DNA of 64,000 bases from Methylomonas sp. ZR1 (GCF_013141865.1 NZ_RCST01000001.1:3224001-3288000); one strand, 5' to 3'. Shown: positions 46,150-58,309, numbered from the stretch's first letter. Numbers and translations: made by a program. Notes: generated by a model from the sequence alone, not told the origin.

Positions 46150-48012
46150 ATGAAACAGACTAACGAATTTCCGTTACTAGACACCATCCAGACCCCCGCC
46201 GACGTTCGGGCCCTGAAGCCTGAACAACTCGAACCGCTGGCCGATGAGTTGCGTCGCTATCTGACCCATACCGTCAGTATCTCCGGCGGCCATTTCTCGG
46301 CTGGCCTGGGCACGGTGGAACTGACGGTGGCGCTGCATTATGTGTTCGATACGCCTTCGGATCAGTTGGTGTGGGATGTGGGCCATCAGGCTTATCCGCA
46401 TAAGATTTTGACGGGGCGGAAAGATAGGATGCCGACGATTCGCACCTTGGGCGGGGTGTCGGCGTTTCCGTGCCGGACGGAGAGCGAGTACGATGCCTTT
46501 GGGGTCGGTCATTCGTCGACGTCGATCAGCGCGGCCCTGGGCATGGCGATTGCTTCGCAGTTGCGCGGGGAAGATAAGAAGATGGTGGCGATCATCGGTG
46601 ACGGTTCGATTACCGGCGGCATGGCTTATGAGGCGATGAATCATGCCGGCGATGTGAACGCGAATCTGTTGGTGATTTTGAACGATAACGATATGTCGAT
46701 TTCGCCGCCGGTCGGGGCGATGAATAATTATCTGACCAAGGTGTTGTCGAGCAAGTTTTATTCGTCGGTACGGGAAGAAAGTAAGAAGGCTTTAGCCAGT
46801 ATGCCGTCGGTGTGGGAACTGGCCCGGAAGACGGAAGAGCATGTGAAGGGCATGATTGTGCCGGGCACGCTGTTCGAGGAGTTGGGCTTTAATTATTTCG
46901 GGCCGATCGACGGCCACGATGTGGCGATGCTGGTTTCGACTTTAGAAAAGTTGAAGGATTTATCCGGGCCGGTGTTTTTGCATGTGGTCACCAAGAAAGG
47001 CAAAGGCTATGCACCGGCGGAGAAAGATCCCTTGGCCTATCACGGGGTGCCGGCTTTCGATCCGAGCAAGGATTATTTACCCAAAGCCGCACCGTCGCCG
47101 CATCCGACCTATACAGAAGTATTCGGGACTTGGCTGTGCGATATGGCCAAACAGGATGAGCGGCTGCTGGGGATTACCCCGGCGATGCGCGAAGGGTCGG
47201 GCTTGGTGGCGTTTTCCCAGCAGTTTCCGAAACGCTATTTCGATGTAGCGATTGCCGAGCAGCACGCGGTGACCTTGGCGGCTGGTCAAGCTTGTCAGGG
47301 GGCCAAGCCGGTGGTGGCGATTTATTCGACCTTCTTGCAACGCGCTTACGATCAGTTAATCCACGATGTCGCTTTGCAGAATCTGGATGTGTTGTTTGCC
47401 CTGGATCGAGCGGGTCTCGTGGGGCCGGACGGTCCCACCCATGCCGGTGCGTTTGATTACAGTTATATGCGCTGTATTCCGAATATGCTGGTGATGGCTC
47501 CCGCCGACGAGAACGAGTGCCGGCAGATGCTGACCACCGGTTTCAAACACCATGGCCCGGCCTCGGTGCGCTATCCGCGCGGCAAGGGGCCGGGGGCCAC
47601 GGTCGATAAGGCCTTGACCGAACTCCCCATCGGCAAGGGCGAAATCCGCCATCAAGGCAGCCGGATTGCGATTCTGGCCTGGGGCAGTATGGTGACACCG
47701 TCGGTGGAAGCCGGCAAACAACTGGGCGCCACGGTGGCGAATATGCGCTTTGTGAAACCGCTGGATGAAGCCTTGATTTTGGAGTTGGCGAAAAGTCACG
47801 ATGTGATCGTCACGGTTGAAGAGAACGTGATTGCCGGCGGTGCCGGCAGTGCGGTGAACGAGTTCTTGCAGGCGCAAAACATTCTGATGCCGGTGTTGAA
47901 CATCGGCCTGCCGGATCGCTTCGTCGAGCAAGGTAGTCGCGAGGAGTTGCTGGCATTATGCGGCCTGGATACTAAGGGTATCTTGGCTAAGATTCAGGCG
48001 GTTTGTGCGTAA
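46150..48012 (+). CDS. dxs: 1-deoxy-D-xylulose-5-phosphate synthase, copy 2
   Basis: 620 residues. It is collinear with copy 1 at an offset of 12908 bases. Protein differences are a new N-terminus (MKQTNEF in place of MTASDF), Asn to Asp just after it, Glu to Asp in RKDRM and Glu to Ala in HDVAML; all thiamine-diphosphate and catalytic motifs are intact. It closes the hopanoid operon and starts 2 bases after copD, so it is probably transcribed with it. It would raise flux into the MEP pathway for hopanoids and carotenoids. Confidence 0.96.
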   Translation: MKQTNEFPLLDTIQTPADVRALKPEQLEPLADELRRYLTHTVSISGGHFSAGLGTVELTVALHYVFDTPSDQLVWDVGHQAYPHKILTGRKDRMPTIRTLGGVSAFPCRTESEYDAFGVGHSSTSISAALGMAIASQLRGEDKKMVAIIGDGSITGGMAYEAMNHAGDVNANLLVILNDNDMSISPPVGAMNNYLTKVLSSKFYSSVREESKKALASMPSVWELARKTEEHVKGMIVPGTLFEELGFNYFGPIDGHDVAMLVSTLEKLKDLSGPVFLHVVTKKGKGYAPAEKDPLAYHGVPAFDPSKDYLPKAAPSPHPTYTEVFGTWLCDMAKQDERLLGITPAMREGSGLVAFSQQFPKRYFDVAIAEQHAVTLAAGQACQGAKPVVAIYSTFLQRAYDQLIHDVALQNLDVLFALDRAGLVGPDGPTHAGAFDYSYMRCIPNMLVMAPADENECRQMLTTGFKHHGPASVRYPRGKGPGATVDKALTELPIGKGEIRHQGSRIAILAWGSMVTPSVEAGKQLGATVANMRFVKPLDEALILELAKSHDVIVTVEENVIAGGAGSAVNEFLQAQNILMPVLNIGLPDRFVEQGSREELLALCGLDTKGILAKIQAVCA

Positions 48013-48020
48013 ACAGCCCG

Positions 48021-48758
48021 ATGTTACAGAGCTATTTCAAGTCCTTGTACCAACGCACGATGTCGGAAGCGTATGCGTTGGCGGCCAGGGAAATAGTATC
48101 GGCACTAAAAGAGAATGGCGGAGCATGTCTTGACTGTGGTGCCAACAGCGGCTATTGGTTTGATCGCCTTGCTACCGAAATAGGTTTAACCCACGCTCAA
48201 TATCACGGCATCGAGTGGGATAGTGACAGCGTCAATGCGGCCCGGTTAAAGCAGCTTAATGTTCAGCAGGGCGATTTGAATAAAAAGCTGCCTTTTGAAA
48301 ACGATCAGTTCAGTTGTGTGTTTGCGCTGTCTGTTTTGGAACATTTACTAAATGGCTGTCATTTTCTGAAGGAGACGCACAGAACATTAAAGCCTGGGGG
48401 CAAACTGGTGCTTTTAACCCCAAACATCAGCACTTATTTCACCGCCGCACTGATTCTTGCCGGAAAAATGCCCTCTAGCGGCCCTCACCCCGACTCGGAT
48501 ATCTTGATGAAATCAGAGGAAGTTTTTAAGGTCAGCACAGATGAACTTCACTGGGATACCGAGTCCGATACACCTGTTCACCGCCATTTAGTGGTATTCA
48601 GTTACTTGACGCTGAAAAAATATCTAAACACTATTGGTTTCTCACAAGTCACGGGGTATGGCTTTGGCTTATATCCGCTGCCAAACTTCATTCAGCCTGT
48701 TTTTGAAAAAATCGATCCTTACCATTGTCACCAAATGGTCTTCATTGCCAGAAAATAA
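48021..48758 (+). CDS. class I SAM-dependent methyltransferase
   Basis: 245 residues of the Methyltransf_11/23 type: LDCGANSGYWFDRLA motif I near 33, an acidic IEWDSD strand near 63, FALSVLEHLLN near 103 and LKPGGKLVLLTPN near 122-134. The acceptor is unknown. It begins 8 bases after dxs copy 2 and may be the last gene of the hopanoid operon. A role in modifying hopanoids or another isoprenoid is possible but not shown. Base composition is more AT-rich than dxs. Confidence 0.82.
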   Translation: MLQSYFKSLYQRTMSEAYALAAREIVSALKENGGACLDCGANSGYWFDRLATEIGLTHAQYHGIEWDSDSVNAARLKQLNVQQGDLNKKLPFENDQFSCVFALSVLEHLLNGCHFLKETHRTLKPGGKLVLLTPNISTYFTAALILAGKMPSSGPHPDSDILMKSEEVFKVSTDELHWDTESDTPVHRHLVVFSYLTLKKYLNTIGFSQVTGYGFGLYPLPNFIQPVFEKIDPYHCHQMVFIARK

Positions 48759-48786
48759 GTATTGATTAACTATTGCACATAGATAA

Positions 48787-49554
48787 ATGTTAGAAATCCT
48801 GCAAATACCGGTTCTACAAGACAATTACATTTATCTATTACAAGACACGTATTCCGGATTGACCGCCGTGATTGACCCCGCCGTTGCCGATCCGGTTATC
48901 GATGTTTTAGTCGAAAAATCCTGGCAACTTGATTACATTTTTAATACCCATCATCACAGCGACCATATAGGCGCCAATTTACAACTCAAGCAGCAAACCG
49001 GCTGCAAGATCGTTGGCTCGGCAGCCGACCAGGCGCGTATCCCCGGCATTGACATACTGCTCGGCGACGGGGATGTAGTTAAACTCGGCAATCAGTGCTT
49101 TCAGGTCATCGACACACCCGGCCATACCGTAGGGCATATCGTTTATTACAGCGCCGATAGCCAGGCTTTGTTTTGCGGCGACACTTTGTTTTCGCTAGGC
49201 TGCGGTCGGTTGTTCGAAGGCAGCGCCGAACAGATGTGGCATTCGTTGGGAAAACTGAAAGCCTTGCCGGCCGAAACCCGCATCTACTGCGCCCACGAAT
49301 ATACCGCCGCGAATGGCCGCTTTGCGTTGTCGGTTGATCCGGACAATCCGCAGCTGCTGCAGCGGATCGATCAAGTCGCCGAACTTCGCCAACAAAACCG
49401 CCCCACCCTTCCCTCGACTATCGGCCTGGAACTGGCAACCAACCCCTTTTTTAGGGCGCACGACCTCGGTATTCGCAGCACTATCGGCATGACAGACCAA
49501 TCCGACTTGGCGGTTTTCAGGCAATTACGCCTATTGAAAGACCAGTTTCGATAA
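48787..49554 (+). CDS. gloB: hydroxyacylglutathione hydrolase (glyoxalase II)
   Basis: 255 residues with the metallo-beta-lactamase metal motif THHHSDHIG near 54-62, further ligands in DTPGHTVGH near 108 and GDTLFSLGCGRLFEG near 130-144, and the CAHEYT motif near 165. It hydrolyses lactoylglutathione to lactate and glutathione, completing methylglyoxal detoxification. A usual C-terminal domain is present (NPFFRAHD). Glyoxalase I is not in the window. Confidence 0.94.
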   Translation: MLEILQIPVLQDNYIYLLQDTYSGLTAVIDPAVADPVIDVLVEKSWQLDYIFNTHHHSDHIGANLQLKQQTGCKIVGSAADQARIPGIDILLGDGDVVKLGNQCFQVIDTPGHTVGHIVYYSADSQALFCGDTLFSLGCGRLFEGSAEQMWHSLGKLKALPAETRIYCAHEYTAANGRFALSVDPDNPQLLQRIDQVAELRQQNRPTLPSTIGLELATNPFFRAHDLGIRSTIGMTDQSDLAVFRQLRLLKDQFR

Positions 49555-49639
49555 ATCGACCCCAGCTGTCGATACCCTTTAATTCTGCTAGACTGTTGTT
49601 CACATTTCGGCATGTTTCCTTGCCAACCTTTGGATTTTC

Positions 49640-50503
49640 ATGAATAACATCCCCTCGATCAGCATCGTCATCCCCGCGAAAAACGAGTCTAGAAATCTGC
49701 CGTCCTTTTTACCGATGTTACATCTGCTGTACCCTGATGCGGAGATTCTGCTGATAAACGATGGCTCGACGGACGATACTGCCGCCATCGCTCGCGCGGC
49801 CGGCGTCACGGTGATTGATCATCCTTACAGCATGGGCAACGGTGCGGCTATCAAGACCGGCGCCAGACATGCAAAAAACGATATTTTGGTGTTTATGGAT
49901 GCCGACGGCCAACACGACCCCGGCGACATTCCGGCGTTGCTTAACAAACTGAACGACGGCTACGATATGGTGGTCGGTGCCCGAAACGCCGGTAGCCATG
50001 CCTCATTATTCCGACGTCTGGCGAATAAGTTCTACAATAAGCTGGCATCAGTGATGACTGGGCACAAAATAGAAGATCTTACGTCCGGATTTCGTGCGGC
50101 CCGAGCCAACAAATTCCGCAAATTTCTTTACCTCTTACCCAACGGTTTTTCTTATCCGACCACCAGCACAATGGCGTTTTTTCGTTCCGGCTTCCCGGTA
50201 GCCTACATTCCTATCCACGCCGGCAAACGCAGCGGCAAAAGCCATATCCGGCTGATGCATGACGGTTTTCGATTTTTTATTATTATCTTACGGATTGGGG
50301 TGCTGTTCTCACCCATGCGGCTGTTTTTACCCATCAGCAGCATAGTATTTAGCTTGGGCGCCGGCTATTACGGCTACACTTATTTTACCGAAAACCGATT
50401 TACCAATATGAGCGCGGTACTGTTTTTGTCGTCCTTGTTTATCTTTCTGATCGGCATCGTTTCCGAACAGATTTCATCCTTACATTATAAAAATATCGAA
50501 TAG
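49640..50503 (+). CDS. family 2 glycosyltransferase with C-terminal membrane helices
   Basis: 287 residues. The GT-A domain begins SIVIPAKNESRNL and has DGSTDDT near 40 and the metal-binding DADGQHDPGDI near 90. Two membrane helices at about 225-245 and 260-280 anchor it. The layout is that of DPM1/ArnC-like enzymes that load a sugar onto polyprenyl phosphate. The sugar and acceptor are unknown. It is convergent with rlmG, the stops lying one base apart. Confidence 0.85.
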   Translation: MNNIPSISIVIPAKNESRNLPSFLPMLHLLYPDAEILLINDGSTDDTAAIARAAGVTVIDHPYSMGNGAAIKTGARHAKNDILVFMDADGQHDPGDIPALLNKLNDGYDMVVGARNAGSHASLFRRLANKFYNKLASVMTGHKIEDLTSGFRAARANKFRKFLYLLPNGFSYPTTSTMAFFRSGFPVAYIPIHAGKRSGKSHIRLMHDGFRFFIIILRIGVLFSPMRLFLPISSIVFSLGAGYYGYTYFTENRFTNMSAVLFLSSLFIFLIGIVSEQISSLHYKNIE

Positions 50504-50504
50504 C

Positions 50505-51638
50505 TCAAACCTTCTCGCTGCTGAAAATCACGAACTTGGCATTAGCCGCCACTTGTCGGCAATTGCCGAATAATTTCTTCAGCGCCAGATGATAGTTCAA
50601 ATGGCGATTACCGATTACCCGTAACTCACCGCCCTTACGCAAGACCTTATGTGACTGCCGGAACATCTGCCAGGCAATATGATCGCCTATGGTGTGCTGT
50701 TGATGGAACGGCGGGTTACAGACTATGCAGTCTGCACTGTTCTCCGGGTAATCGCTCAAACAGTCGGCAACTAAAAAATTGGCCTGCCGACTATCGGCAA
50801 AAGCCGCCGCAAAATTTTCTTTGGCCGAGGCGATAGCCATAAACGATTCGTCGATAAACCCTATTCGCGCATTTGGGTTTTGTTTTGCCAACATCACGCC
50901 GACGATGCCGTTACCACAACCCAAATCGATAAAATCATAATATTCGGGATTTTGCGGCAGATGCTCCAATAAAAAACGAGTGCCTATGTCTAGGCTATCG
51001 CGAGAAAATACGTTGGCGTGATTGCAGACCGAAAGATCGCTATTCTCCAACTGATAGCGCGTGGGATAAGGGTTTTCCGGCAGTTGCAGATTTGGGTCCA
51101 CCTGGGCAAAAATCAGCCGGGCTTTTTTTACCGCCAAGGAAGGCTGCGTGGGCCCGACCAAGCGCTCCAGCAATTTCCAGGCGTTTGGCGGCAAGGTCTT
51201 TACCATACCGGCAGCGATTACCCGACAATCAGCCTTCAACAACGGTTTAAGCCTATGCAATTGATATTCCAGCAAAGCCATGGTCTTGGGGATTTTAATC
51301 AGTAGGTAATCAATGTCCGCTTCCGGTAGCGACAAGCTATCCAACAAGCGCACTCGCTCGTGGTCTATGCGATTCAATGCCAGATTAATACGTGTCGCCT
51401 GCTGCGAAAGCCAGGAATCGGACATAGCGGTTGGCCGGTAAGCGCTGAGCGAAACTGCCAACGCACCGAAGCTGTCATTGAGGATAACGATACTGCCATG
51501 CTCGGCAATGCCTGCGGCAGCCAGGTGATTTAACAGATATTCGTCAGCAGCATCCCAAGCCCGTAGCAGTTCATTTTTGCGAAAGGGTAAGCGCTGGAGT
51601 TGAAAAACTCCTAGCGGACTAGCTAATTCCAGATCCAT
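50505..51638 (-). CDS. rlmG: 23S rRNA (guanine-N2)-methyltransferase RlmG
   Basis: 377 residues in the RsmC/RlmG layout: a degenerate N-terminal methyltransferase domain, then a catalytic one with DLGCGNGIVGVMLA near 240 and the IVCNPPFHQQHTIGDHIAWQMF motif near 310, whose NPPF is the exocyclic-amine methyltransferase signature. The C-terminal GNRHLNYHLALKKLFGN separates it from RsmC. It should methylate a guanine of 23S rRNA (G1835 in E. coli). Confidence 0.88.
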   Translation of the reverse strand: MDLELASPLGVFQLQRLPFRKNELLRAWDAADEYLLNHLAAAGIAEHGSIVILNDSFGALAVSLSAYRPTAMSDSWLSQQATRINLALNRIDHERVRLLDSLSLPEADIDYLLIKIPKTMALLEYQLHRLKPLLKADCRVIAAGMVKTLPPNAWKLLERLVGPTQPSLAVKKARLIFAQVDPNLQLPENPYPTRYQLENSDLSVCNHANVFSRDSLDIGTRFLLEHLPQNPEYYDFIDLGCGNGIVGVMLAKQNPNARIGFIDESFMAIASAKENFAAAFADSRQANFLVADCLSDYPENSADCIVCNPPFHQQHTIGDHIAWQMFRQSHKVLRKGGELRVIGNRHLNYHLALKKLFGNCRQVAANAKFVIFSSEKV

Positions 51639-51888
51639 ATTCCGAGAAAAATAAAGTTGCTATACCCCAGGGCATAAAAGGTAGATTGATGTCATGACGG
51701 CATTTCAAGGAATTAGGTTAACCACCAGGGCAGCGACAATTTGCCACGCGGCAAAATGCCACATTTTCAGGACAGTGCCGCTTCAGTAAACTGCAAGCAA
51801 CTCTTGTATGCGCCCCTATGGGGAATGAGAGTTATACCCCACCTCTCCGAACGGCCGGTCCATCGCAACATGGACCCGGTCGTTTTTT

Positions 51889-52689
51889 TTAGCTGGCCCG
51901 GCGTAGCTTATCGGCCGAAGAGCCGGAAAACAGGCGATAAAAGTTCTCGGTCGATTGCTCGGCAATGGCTTCGACAGAGGTCCCGCGCAAATCCGCAATA
52001 TGTTCCGCAACATAGCGGACATAGGTCGGATAATTCGGTTTACCGCGATACGGAACCGGCGCCAGATACGGTGAGTCGGTTTCAATCAGAAAACGGTCGG
52101 CTGGTATTTTACGCGCCACATCCTTGATGGCTTCCGCGTTTTTGAAGGTCACGATGCCGGAAAAAGAGATATAGAAATTCAAATCCAACGCCTTTTCCGC
52201 ATAAGCCCAATCCTCGGTAAAACAGTGGATAATCCCGCCCACTTGGTCCGCGCCTTCTTGCCGCAACACATCCAAGGAATCCTGCCCAGCCTCGCGAGTA
52301 TGGATAATTAAAGGCTTGTTGAGTGTCTTGGCGGCGGCGATATGGGTGCGAAACCGTTGAAACTGCCATTCCAAATCGCCCTCGCTACGAAAATAGTCTA
52401 AGCCCGTCTCACCAATGGCGATCACTTTTTCGTTATCGGCCAACTGCAGCAAGTCATCCAGCGTGGGCTCGCGTCCGTCGTTAACATTGGGATGCACGCC
52501 CACCGACAAGGAGATGTCCGAATACGGCATGACTTGCTCCAGCATAGCCGGATAGGCTTCCATATCGATAGCAATACACAGCATATGCCTGATCTGGGCC
52601 GCGCGTGCCGCTTGCACAAAGGTATTGAAATCATTAGCGTAAGGCGCCAAGTCGATACGATCAAGATGGCAGTGTGAGTCGATAAACAT
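51889..52689 (-). CDS. tatD: TatD-family metal-dependent deoxyribonuclease
   Basis: 266 residues. Metal ligands of the amidohydrolase-type fold: DSHCHLDRIDL at the start, GETGLDYFR near 92, IHTREA near 128, HCFTE near 154 and ETDSPYLAPVPYRGKPN near 203-219. The place next to holB/pilZ matches YcfH, the common TatD paralogue of this operon. The ATG at 52689 gives the standard start MFIDSHCH; the upstream frame adds 14 residues without similarity. Confidence 0.9.
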   Translation of the reverse strand: MFIDSHCHLDRIDLAPYANDFNTFVQAARAAQIRHMLCIAIDMEAYPAMLEQVMPYSDISLSVGVHPNVNDGREPTLDDLLQLADNEKVIAIGETGLDYFRSEGDLEWQFQRFRTHIAAAKTLNKPLIIHTREAGQDSLDVLRQEGADQVGGIIHCFTEDWAYAEKALDLNFYISFSGIVTFKNAEAIKDVARKIPADRFLIETDSPYLAPVPYRGKPNYPTYVRYVAEHIADLRGTSVEAIAEQSTENFYRLFSGSSADKLRRAS

Positions 52690-52737
52690 GAGTTTAGAAA
52701 AGTAAAGACAAGCGGCAAAGTCCGCCCGCAAAAGTGT

Positions 52738-53091
52738 TTACATGGTGTGCGTGGAGCGATCAGATTCTAATGCGCCGGCCAGATAGGTTTCGATTTTATT
52801 GCGCGCCGCACCACCATCCTGATCACTGAATTGCACGCCAATACCTGCGGCGCGGTAGCCTTCCGCGCCGGACGGCGTTTTCCAGATAATTTTACCGGCA
52901 ATCGGCAAGCGTTCAGTTTCGTCCATTAAATTCAGCAACATGAACACTTCCTCACCCATCTCGTATTCGCGTTTGGTCGGGATGAACAAGCCGCCATTTT
53001 TCACGAAGGGCATGTACGCCGCATACAGCGCGTTTTTATCCTTGATCGATAAGGACAGGATACCTTGTCTGGGTGCTGCTGATTCTGCCAT
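52738..53091 (-). CDS. pilZ: type IV pilus assembly protein PilZ
   Basis: 117 residues. It matches the founding PilZ: GILSLSIKDKNALYAAYMPFVKNGGLFIPT near 10-40, MLLNLMDE near 50 and an AGIGVQF strand near 90. Like Pseudomonas PilZ it lacks the RxxxR motif, so it should not bind c-di-GMP itself but help type IV pilus assembly. It lies between holB and tatD, its conserved neighbourhood. Compare the RxxxR-containing protein at 17037. Confidence 0.92.
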   Translation of the reverse strand: MAESAAPRQGILSLSIKDKNALYAAYMPFVKNGGLFIPTKREYEMGEEVFMLLNLMDETERLPIAGKIIWKTPSGAEGYRAAGIGVQFSDQDGGAARNKIETYLAGALESDRSTHTM

Positions 53092-53095
53092 ACGC

Positions 53096-54099
53096 TCAGT
53101 GTCTGTTCAGTTGCGACCAGCTAATCAATAGCTGCTCGACCATCAATTGTTTATTAAGTTGCGTGTTCAATTGCGACTTGGTGGTAAGCACATTATCGTA
53201 AAACCGATAGAGGCTTTTCAATTCTAGCCGCTCGGCGAGGGCTTGCAAGGCATTTTTCAGATCCGGATTGCTAAGCGCCGGCGATTCCGCCCGGTAAGCA
53301 CATTTAACAATGTCAGCAATCCAGCTTGCCATCCAGCGTAACACCACGGCCAAATCAATCTTTTCCTGCTTTTGCCAGAGTTCGGCGACGGTTAACAGAT
53401 TCTCTTTGCCTTGTGCCACTTGCAACCAGGCGTCGAAATACTGCTGCCGGAGCTGAATCATATTAAGCTCGGCGTATTGCTGGGCCAATAGCGGCGAGCC
53501 TTGGGCCAGCGTTAAGAGCAGATCGGCCTGCTCTCCGACACTGCGCTGCTGCCGCAACCAAGTCATTGCCAGTTCGTGAGCGGGGGTTACGCAATCGATT
53601 TTCTGACAACGACTGCGAATCGTCGCCGGCAAACGGCTCGGTTGCTCGCTGATCAACAATAAGCACGTGCGTTCGGTCGGCTCTTCCAGACATTTCAAAA
53701 ACGCATTCGCCGAAGCCGTGTTCAAGGCGTCTGCCGGCTGAATAATCACCACGCGGTAGGCATGGTCGTACTGCGGCTTCAAAGCCAGCTTGACGATTAA
53801 CTGTCTGATTTTGTCAATACCAATGGCCTTGCCCGGTTCGTCGGGTTCTATCGTCAGAAAATCGGGATGGGTTTGCGCATCGAATAATTTACAAGCCACG
53901 CAATGACCACATGCACTCGCATCGGTTCGCGGTGTATGGCACAACAGGGTTCGAGCGTAGTATCCGGCCAAATGCCGCTTGCCTTGACCGGCGGCCCCGG
54001 AAAACAGCAAGGCTTGCGGGATGCGCTGCTGCTCGATATAACCGCGCAACTGCCGCCAATTATCCTGTTGCCAAGGATAAACCTGCATTTGGGTAGGCA

Positions 54100-54100
<1 letters not shown>
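53096..54100 (-). CDS. holB: DNA polymerase III delta' subunit
   Basis: 334 residues: an AAA+ clamp-loader subunit with FSGAAGQGKRHLA near 35, zinc-binding cysteines (CHTPRTDASACGHCVAC, near 52-68) and the sensor region ALNTASANAFLKCLEEP near 122-138. It is part of the complex that loads the sliding clamp. The ATG at 54100 overlaps the tmk stop by one base (TGATG), which decides the start over a GTG four codons earlier. Confidence 0.92.
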
Positions 54101-55712
<1,612 letters not shown>

Positions 55713-55714
55713 TG

Positions 55715-56536
55715 CTATACCTCTGCCATGCGGGCTGTGTTGAGCAGGTCTTGCAAACGCCGAGTGATGGCACCGACATTAAAAACCTGCGCTTCCAGCC
55801 GTTTAATCGGCCAGATACCGATTACCGAGTTGCTGACAAATAGCTCGTCAGCGCGCAAAACGGCAGTTTGATCGATTGCTTGCTCAAATAACGGTAGCTT
55901 GCTGTGCTGCGCGAACTCCGTAATCAACTGCCGCACAATACCCGCAACGCCACATTGCCCTAGCGGCGGCGTGTATAAACTGCCTGACTTGACGATGAAT
56001 AGATTACTCATCGTGCCTTCCACGACCTGGTCTTGAGTATCCAACATCAAACCCTCTTGAATCGAATCATCTTGCCATTCCGCTCTGGCTAAAATCTGCT
56101 CGAGTCGATTCATGTGTTTGATACCGGCCAAGCTCGGATTCAAAGACAAACGCTGTTCGCAAAAACGCGCGGCGATGCCGTCTGTTTGAAGTTGCAGGGG
56201 ATAATCGGGGTAAGGATGCAGGCTGAACAGCCTGGTAGGGATAACTTGCTCTGGCTGCCGGTAACCTCGGCCACCGCTGCCGCGCGTCACTATCAACTTC
56301 AGCACGGCCCGCTCGCTGGATTTGCTCAATTGTCGGGCTTCAGCATCGAGCAAGGCGCTATCCGGCATCGGGATCAGCAATCGCCGACAACCTTCGGCCA
56401 AGCGTTTTAGGTGCCGGTCAAAAAACAGCGGCTTGCCCTGCAAGACTTCGATGGTCTCAAACAGACCGTCGCCGTATTGAAAACCTCGGTCAGAAACATC
56501 GACACAGTGTCTGTGCTCGCCGTTTAATAAAAACAT
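55715..56536 (-). CDS. pabC: aminodeoxychorismate lyase
   Basis: 273 residues, fold type IV PLP enzyme: RGFQYGDGLFETI near 17-29, the PLP lysine in GIKHMNRLEQ near 141, and EGTMSNLFIV near 172-181. It makes 4-aminobenzoate from aminodeoxychorismate for folate, and possibly for methanopterin-type cofactors in methylotrophs (inference). Its stop is 2 bases before the mltG start. Confidence 0.9.
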   Translation of the reverse strand: MFLLNGEHRHCVDVSDRGFQYGDGLFETIEVLQGKPLFFDRHLKRLAEGCRRLLIPMPDSALLDAEARQLSKSSERAVLKLIVTRGSGGRGYRQPEQVIPTRLFSLHPYPDYPLQLQTDGIAARFCEQRLSLNPSLAGIKHMNRLEQILARAEWQDDSIQEGLMLDTQDQVVEGTMSNLFIVKSGSLYTPPLGQCGVAGIVRQLITEFAQHSKLPLFEQAIDQTAVLRADELFVSNSVIGIWPIKRLEAQVFNVGAITRRLQDLLNTARMAEV

Positions 56537-56563
56537 AGCCAGACACTGCGGAAGCGGAAGCGC

Positions 56564-57808
56564 TTATTGGTAACGTTTGAAAACCAGAGAGCCATTGGTA
56601 CCGCCAAAGCCAAACGAGTTGGAAATAGCGACGTCGATGTGCATGTTTCTGGCGATATTCGGGACGTAATCCAGATCGCACTCGGGATCCGGATTTTCCA
56701 AATTGATGGTGGGTGGCGCGATTTGATGCTGAATAGCCAGGGCCGTCAATACTGCTTCGATACCCCCGGCAGCACCCAACAAATGACCGATCATCGACTT
56801 GGTGGAACTAACGGCCAATTTATAAGCGTGATCGCCCAGCGCCAATTTCATCGCATGCGTTTCGCCAATATCGCCGGCCGGTGTTGAAGTACCGTGGGCG
56901 TTGATATATTGCACGTCTTGCGGATTAACTTTAGCGTCACGCATCGCATTACGCATGCAGCGTGCCGCGCCTTCGCCTCCCTCGGATGGCGAGGTGATGT
57001 GATAAGCATCGCCGCTCATGCCGTAACCGACCAGTTCCGCGTAGATTTTCGCCCCGCGCGCCTTGGCATGTTCCAGTTCTTCCAGGACTACTACGCCGGC
57101 GCCGTCGCTGAGTACGAAACCGTCGCGGTCGCGGTCCCAGGGGCGGCTAGCGGTGGTAGGGCTGTCATTACGGCGCGACAAGGCTTTTGCCGAAGCAAAT
57201 CCACCCATCGCGGTCGGCGAAGTCGTGCAGCGCTCTGCACCACCGGCCACCATCACATCGGCATCGCCGTATTTGATCAGTCGCGCAGCGTCGCCAATAT
57301 TATGCGTACCCGTCGAACAGGCGGTGACGATGGCAAAGTTGGGGCCTTTCAAACCATATTTGATCGACAGATTACCGGAAATCATATTAATGATGTTGCC
57401 CGGCACAAAGAAAGGCGAAATCCGTCTTGGTCCGCCGGCCACGTAGGTGGCATAGCATTCTTCAATACCGGTAATGCCGCCGATGCCGGCGCCGATAGCC
57501 ACACCGATCCGCTCGGCATTTTCTTCGGTGACTTCAAAACCGGAATCCTCAATCGCCTGGCAACCCGCTGCAATGCCGTAATGCACGAAACCGTCCATGC
57601 GTTTGGCATCCTTCTCGGCAATATAGTCGCCGATATTGAAATTTCTGATGACACCGCCGAACGTCGTTGCAAAAGGGGATATGTCAAATGAATCGATCGG
57701 ACTAATGCCGCTCTTCCCGTTGACAATGCCATCCCAGGTATCGGCAACATTATTGGCTAACGGCGTAATGGCGCCTAAGCCCGTTATAACAACTCGACGT
57801 GTGCTCAC
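56564..57808 (-). CDS. fabF: 3-oxoacyl-ACP synthase II
   Basis: 414 residues, thiolase fold with the KAS II triad: Cys in [14 protein letters not shown] near 165, His in [11 protein letters not shown] near 305 and His in [12 protein letters not shown] near 342. It elongates acyl-ACP in fatty-acid synthesis. It follows acpP by 90 bases on the same strand, the normal fabF neighbourhood. Confidence 0.95.
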   Translation of the reverse strand: MSTRRVVITGLGAITPLANNVADTWDGIVNGKSGISPIDSFDISPFATTFGGVIRNFNIGDYIAEKDAKRMDGFVHYGIAAGCQAIEDSGFEVTEENAERIGVAIGAGIGGITGIEECYATYVAGGPRRISPFFVPGNIINMISGNLSIKYGLKGPNFAIVTACSTGTHNIGDAARLIKYGDADVMVAGGAERCTTSPTAMGGFASAKALSRRNDSPTTASRPWDRDRDGFVLSDGAGVVVLEELEHAKARGAKIYAELVGYGMSGDAYHITSPSEGGEGAARCMRNAMRDAKVNPQDVQYINAHGTSTPAGDIGETHAMKLALGDHAYKLAVSSTKSMIGHLLGAAGGIEAVLTALAIQHQIAPPTINLENPDPECDLDYVPNIARNMHIDVAISNSFGFGGTNGSLVFKRYQ

Positions 57809-57898
57809 AGTAAACTACCGGTAAAAAAAGAAGACAACCAGAGAAGGGAGATAAACCGGCTAGTGGATGGCAAGCACCCACTAACTTTTGGAAACAAC

Positions 57899-58132
57899 TT
57901 ACTGCAGATTGGCGTTGATGTAATCGATAGCCAATTGGACTGTGGTGATTTTTTCAGCTTCTTCGTCTGGAATTTCGCATTCGAATTCTTCTTCCAGAGC
58001 CATGACGAGTTCAACTGTGTCTAAAGAATCAGCACCAAGATCGTCAACAAAAGACGCATCGTTCGCGATTTCTTCTTTTACGCCTAATTGTTCTGCGACA
58101 ATCTTTTTTACTCGTTCTTCGATATTACTCAT
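57899..58132 (-). CDS. acpP: acyl carrier protein
   Basis: 77 residues, acidic, with the phosphopantetheine serine Ser36 in [12 protein letters not shown]. It carries growing acyl chains for fatty-acid and lipid A synthesis. The ATG at 58132 gives the usual MSNIEERV start; an in-frame ATG six codons earlier is less likely. Divergent sequence beyond holds its probable promoter. fabG and fabD are not next to it in this window. Confidence 0.95.
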   Translation of the reverse strand: MSNIEERVKKIVAEQLGVKEEIANDASFVDDLGADSLDTVELVMALEEEFECEIPDEEAEKITTVQLAIDYINANLQ

Positions 58133-58244
58133 ATTTTTTTCCTCGAACAATGCAAATGCCTGACTGCGAGCACTTACCTTATCTTTAGTGTTGTATTAAT
58201 TGAATTTGCAATCTCGTCACTGGCCTTGCCTAACGACAGCGCGG

Positions 58245-58274
58245 ATTATACTTTATGTTCCAAAAAATTCACAA
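58245..58274 (-). promoter_or_regulatory. candidate sigma-70 promoter for acpP
   Basis: On the minus strand TATAAT (58250-58245) is preceded, with an 18-base spacer, by TTGTGA (58274-58269), a four-of-six match to the -35 consensus. The start of transcription would be about 105 bases before the acpP ATG. Confidence 0.5.
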
Positions 58275-58309
58275 CATTCGCCCGCGACTAGGCGATTCGC
58301 GGCCTGAGG

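Noticed and set aside
46177..47931. Long minus-strand frames opposite dxs copy 2, mirrored opposite copy 1
   Set aside because: They recur in both copies only because the DNA is duplicated; dxs is intact in both.
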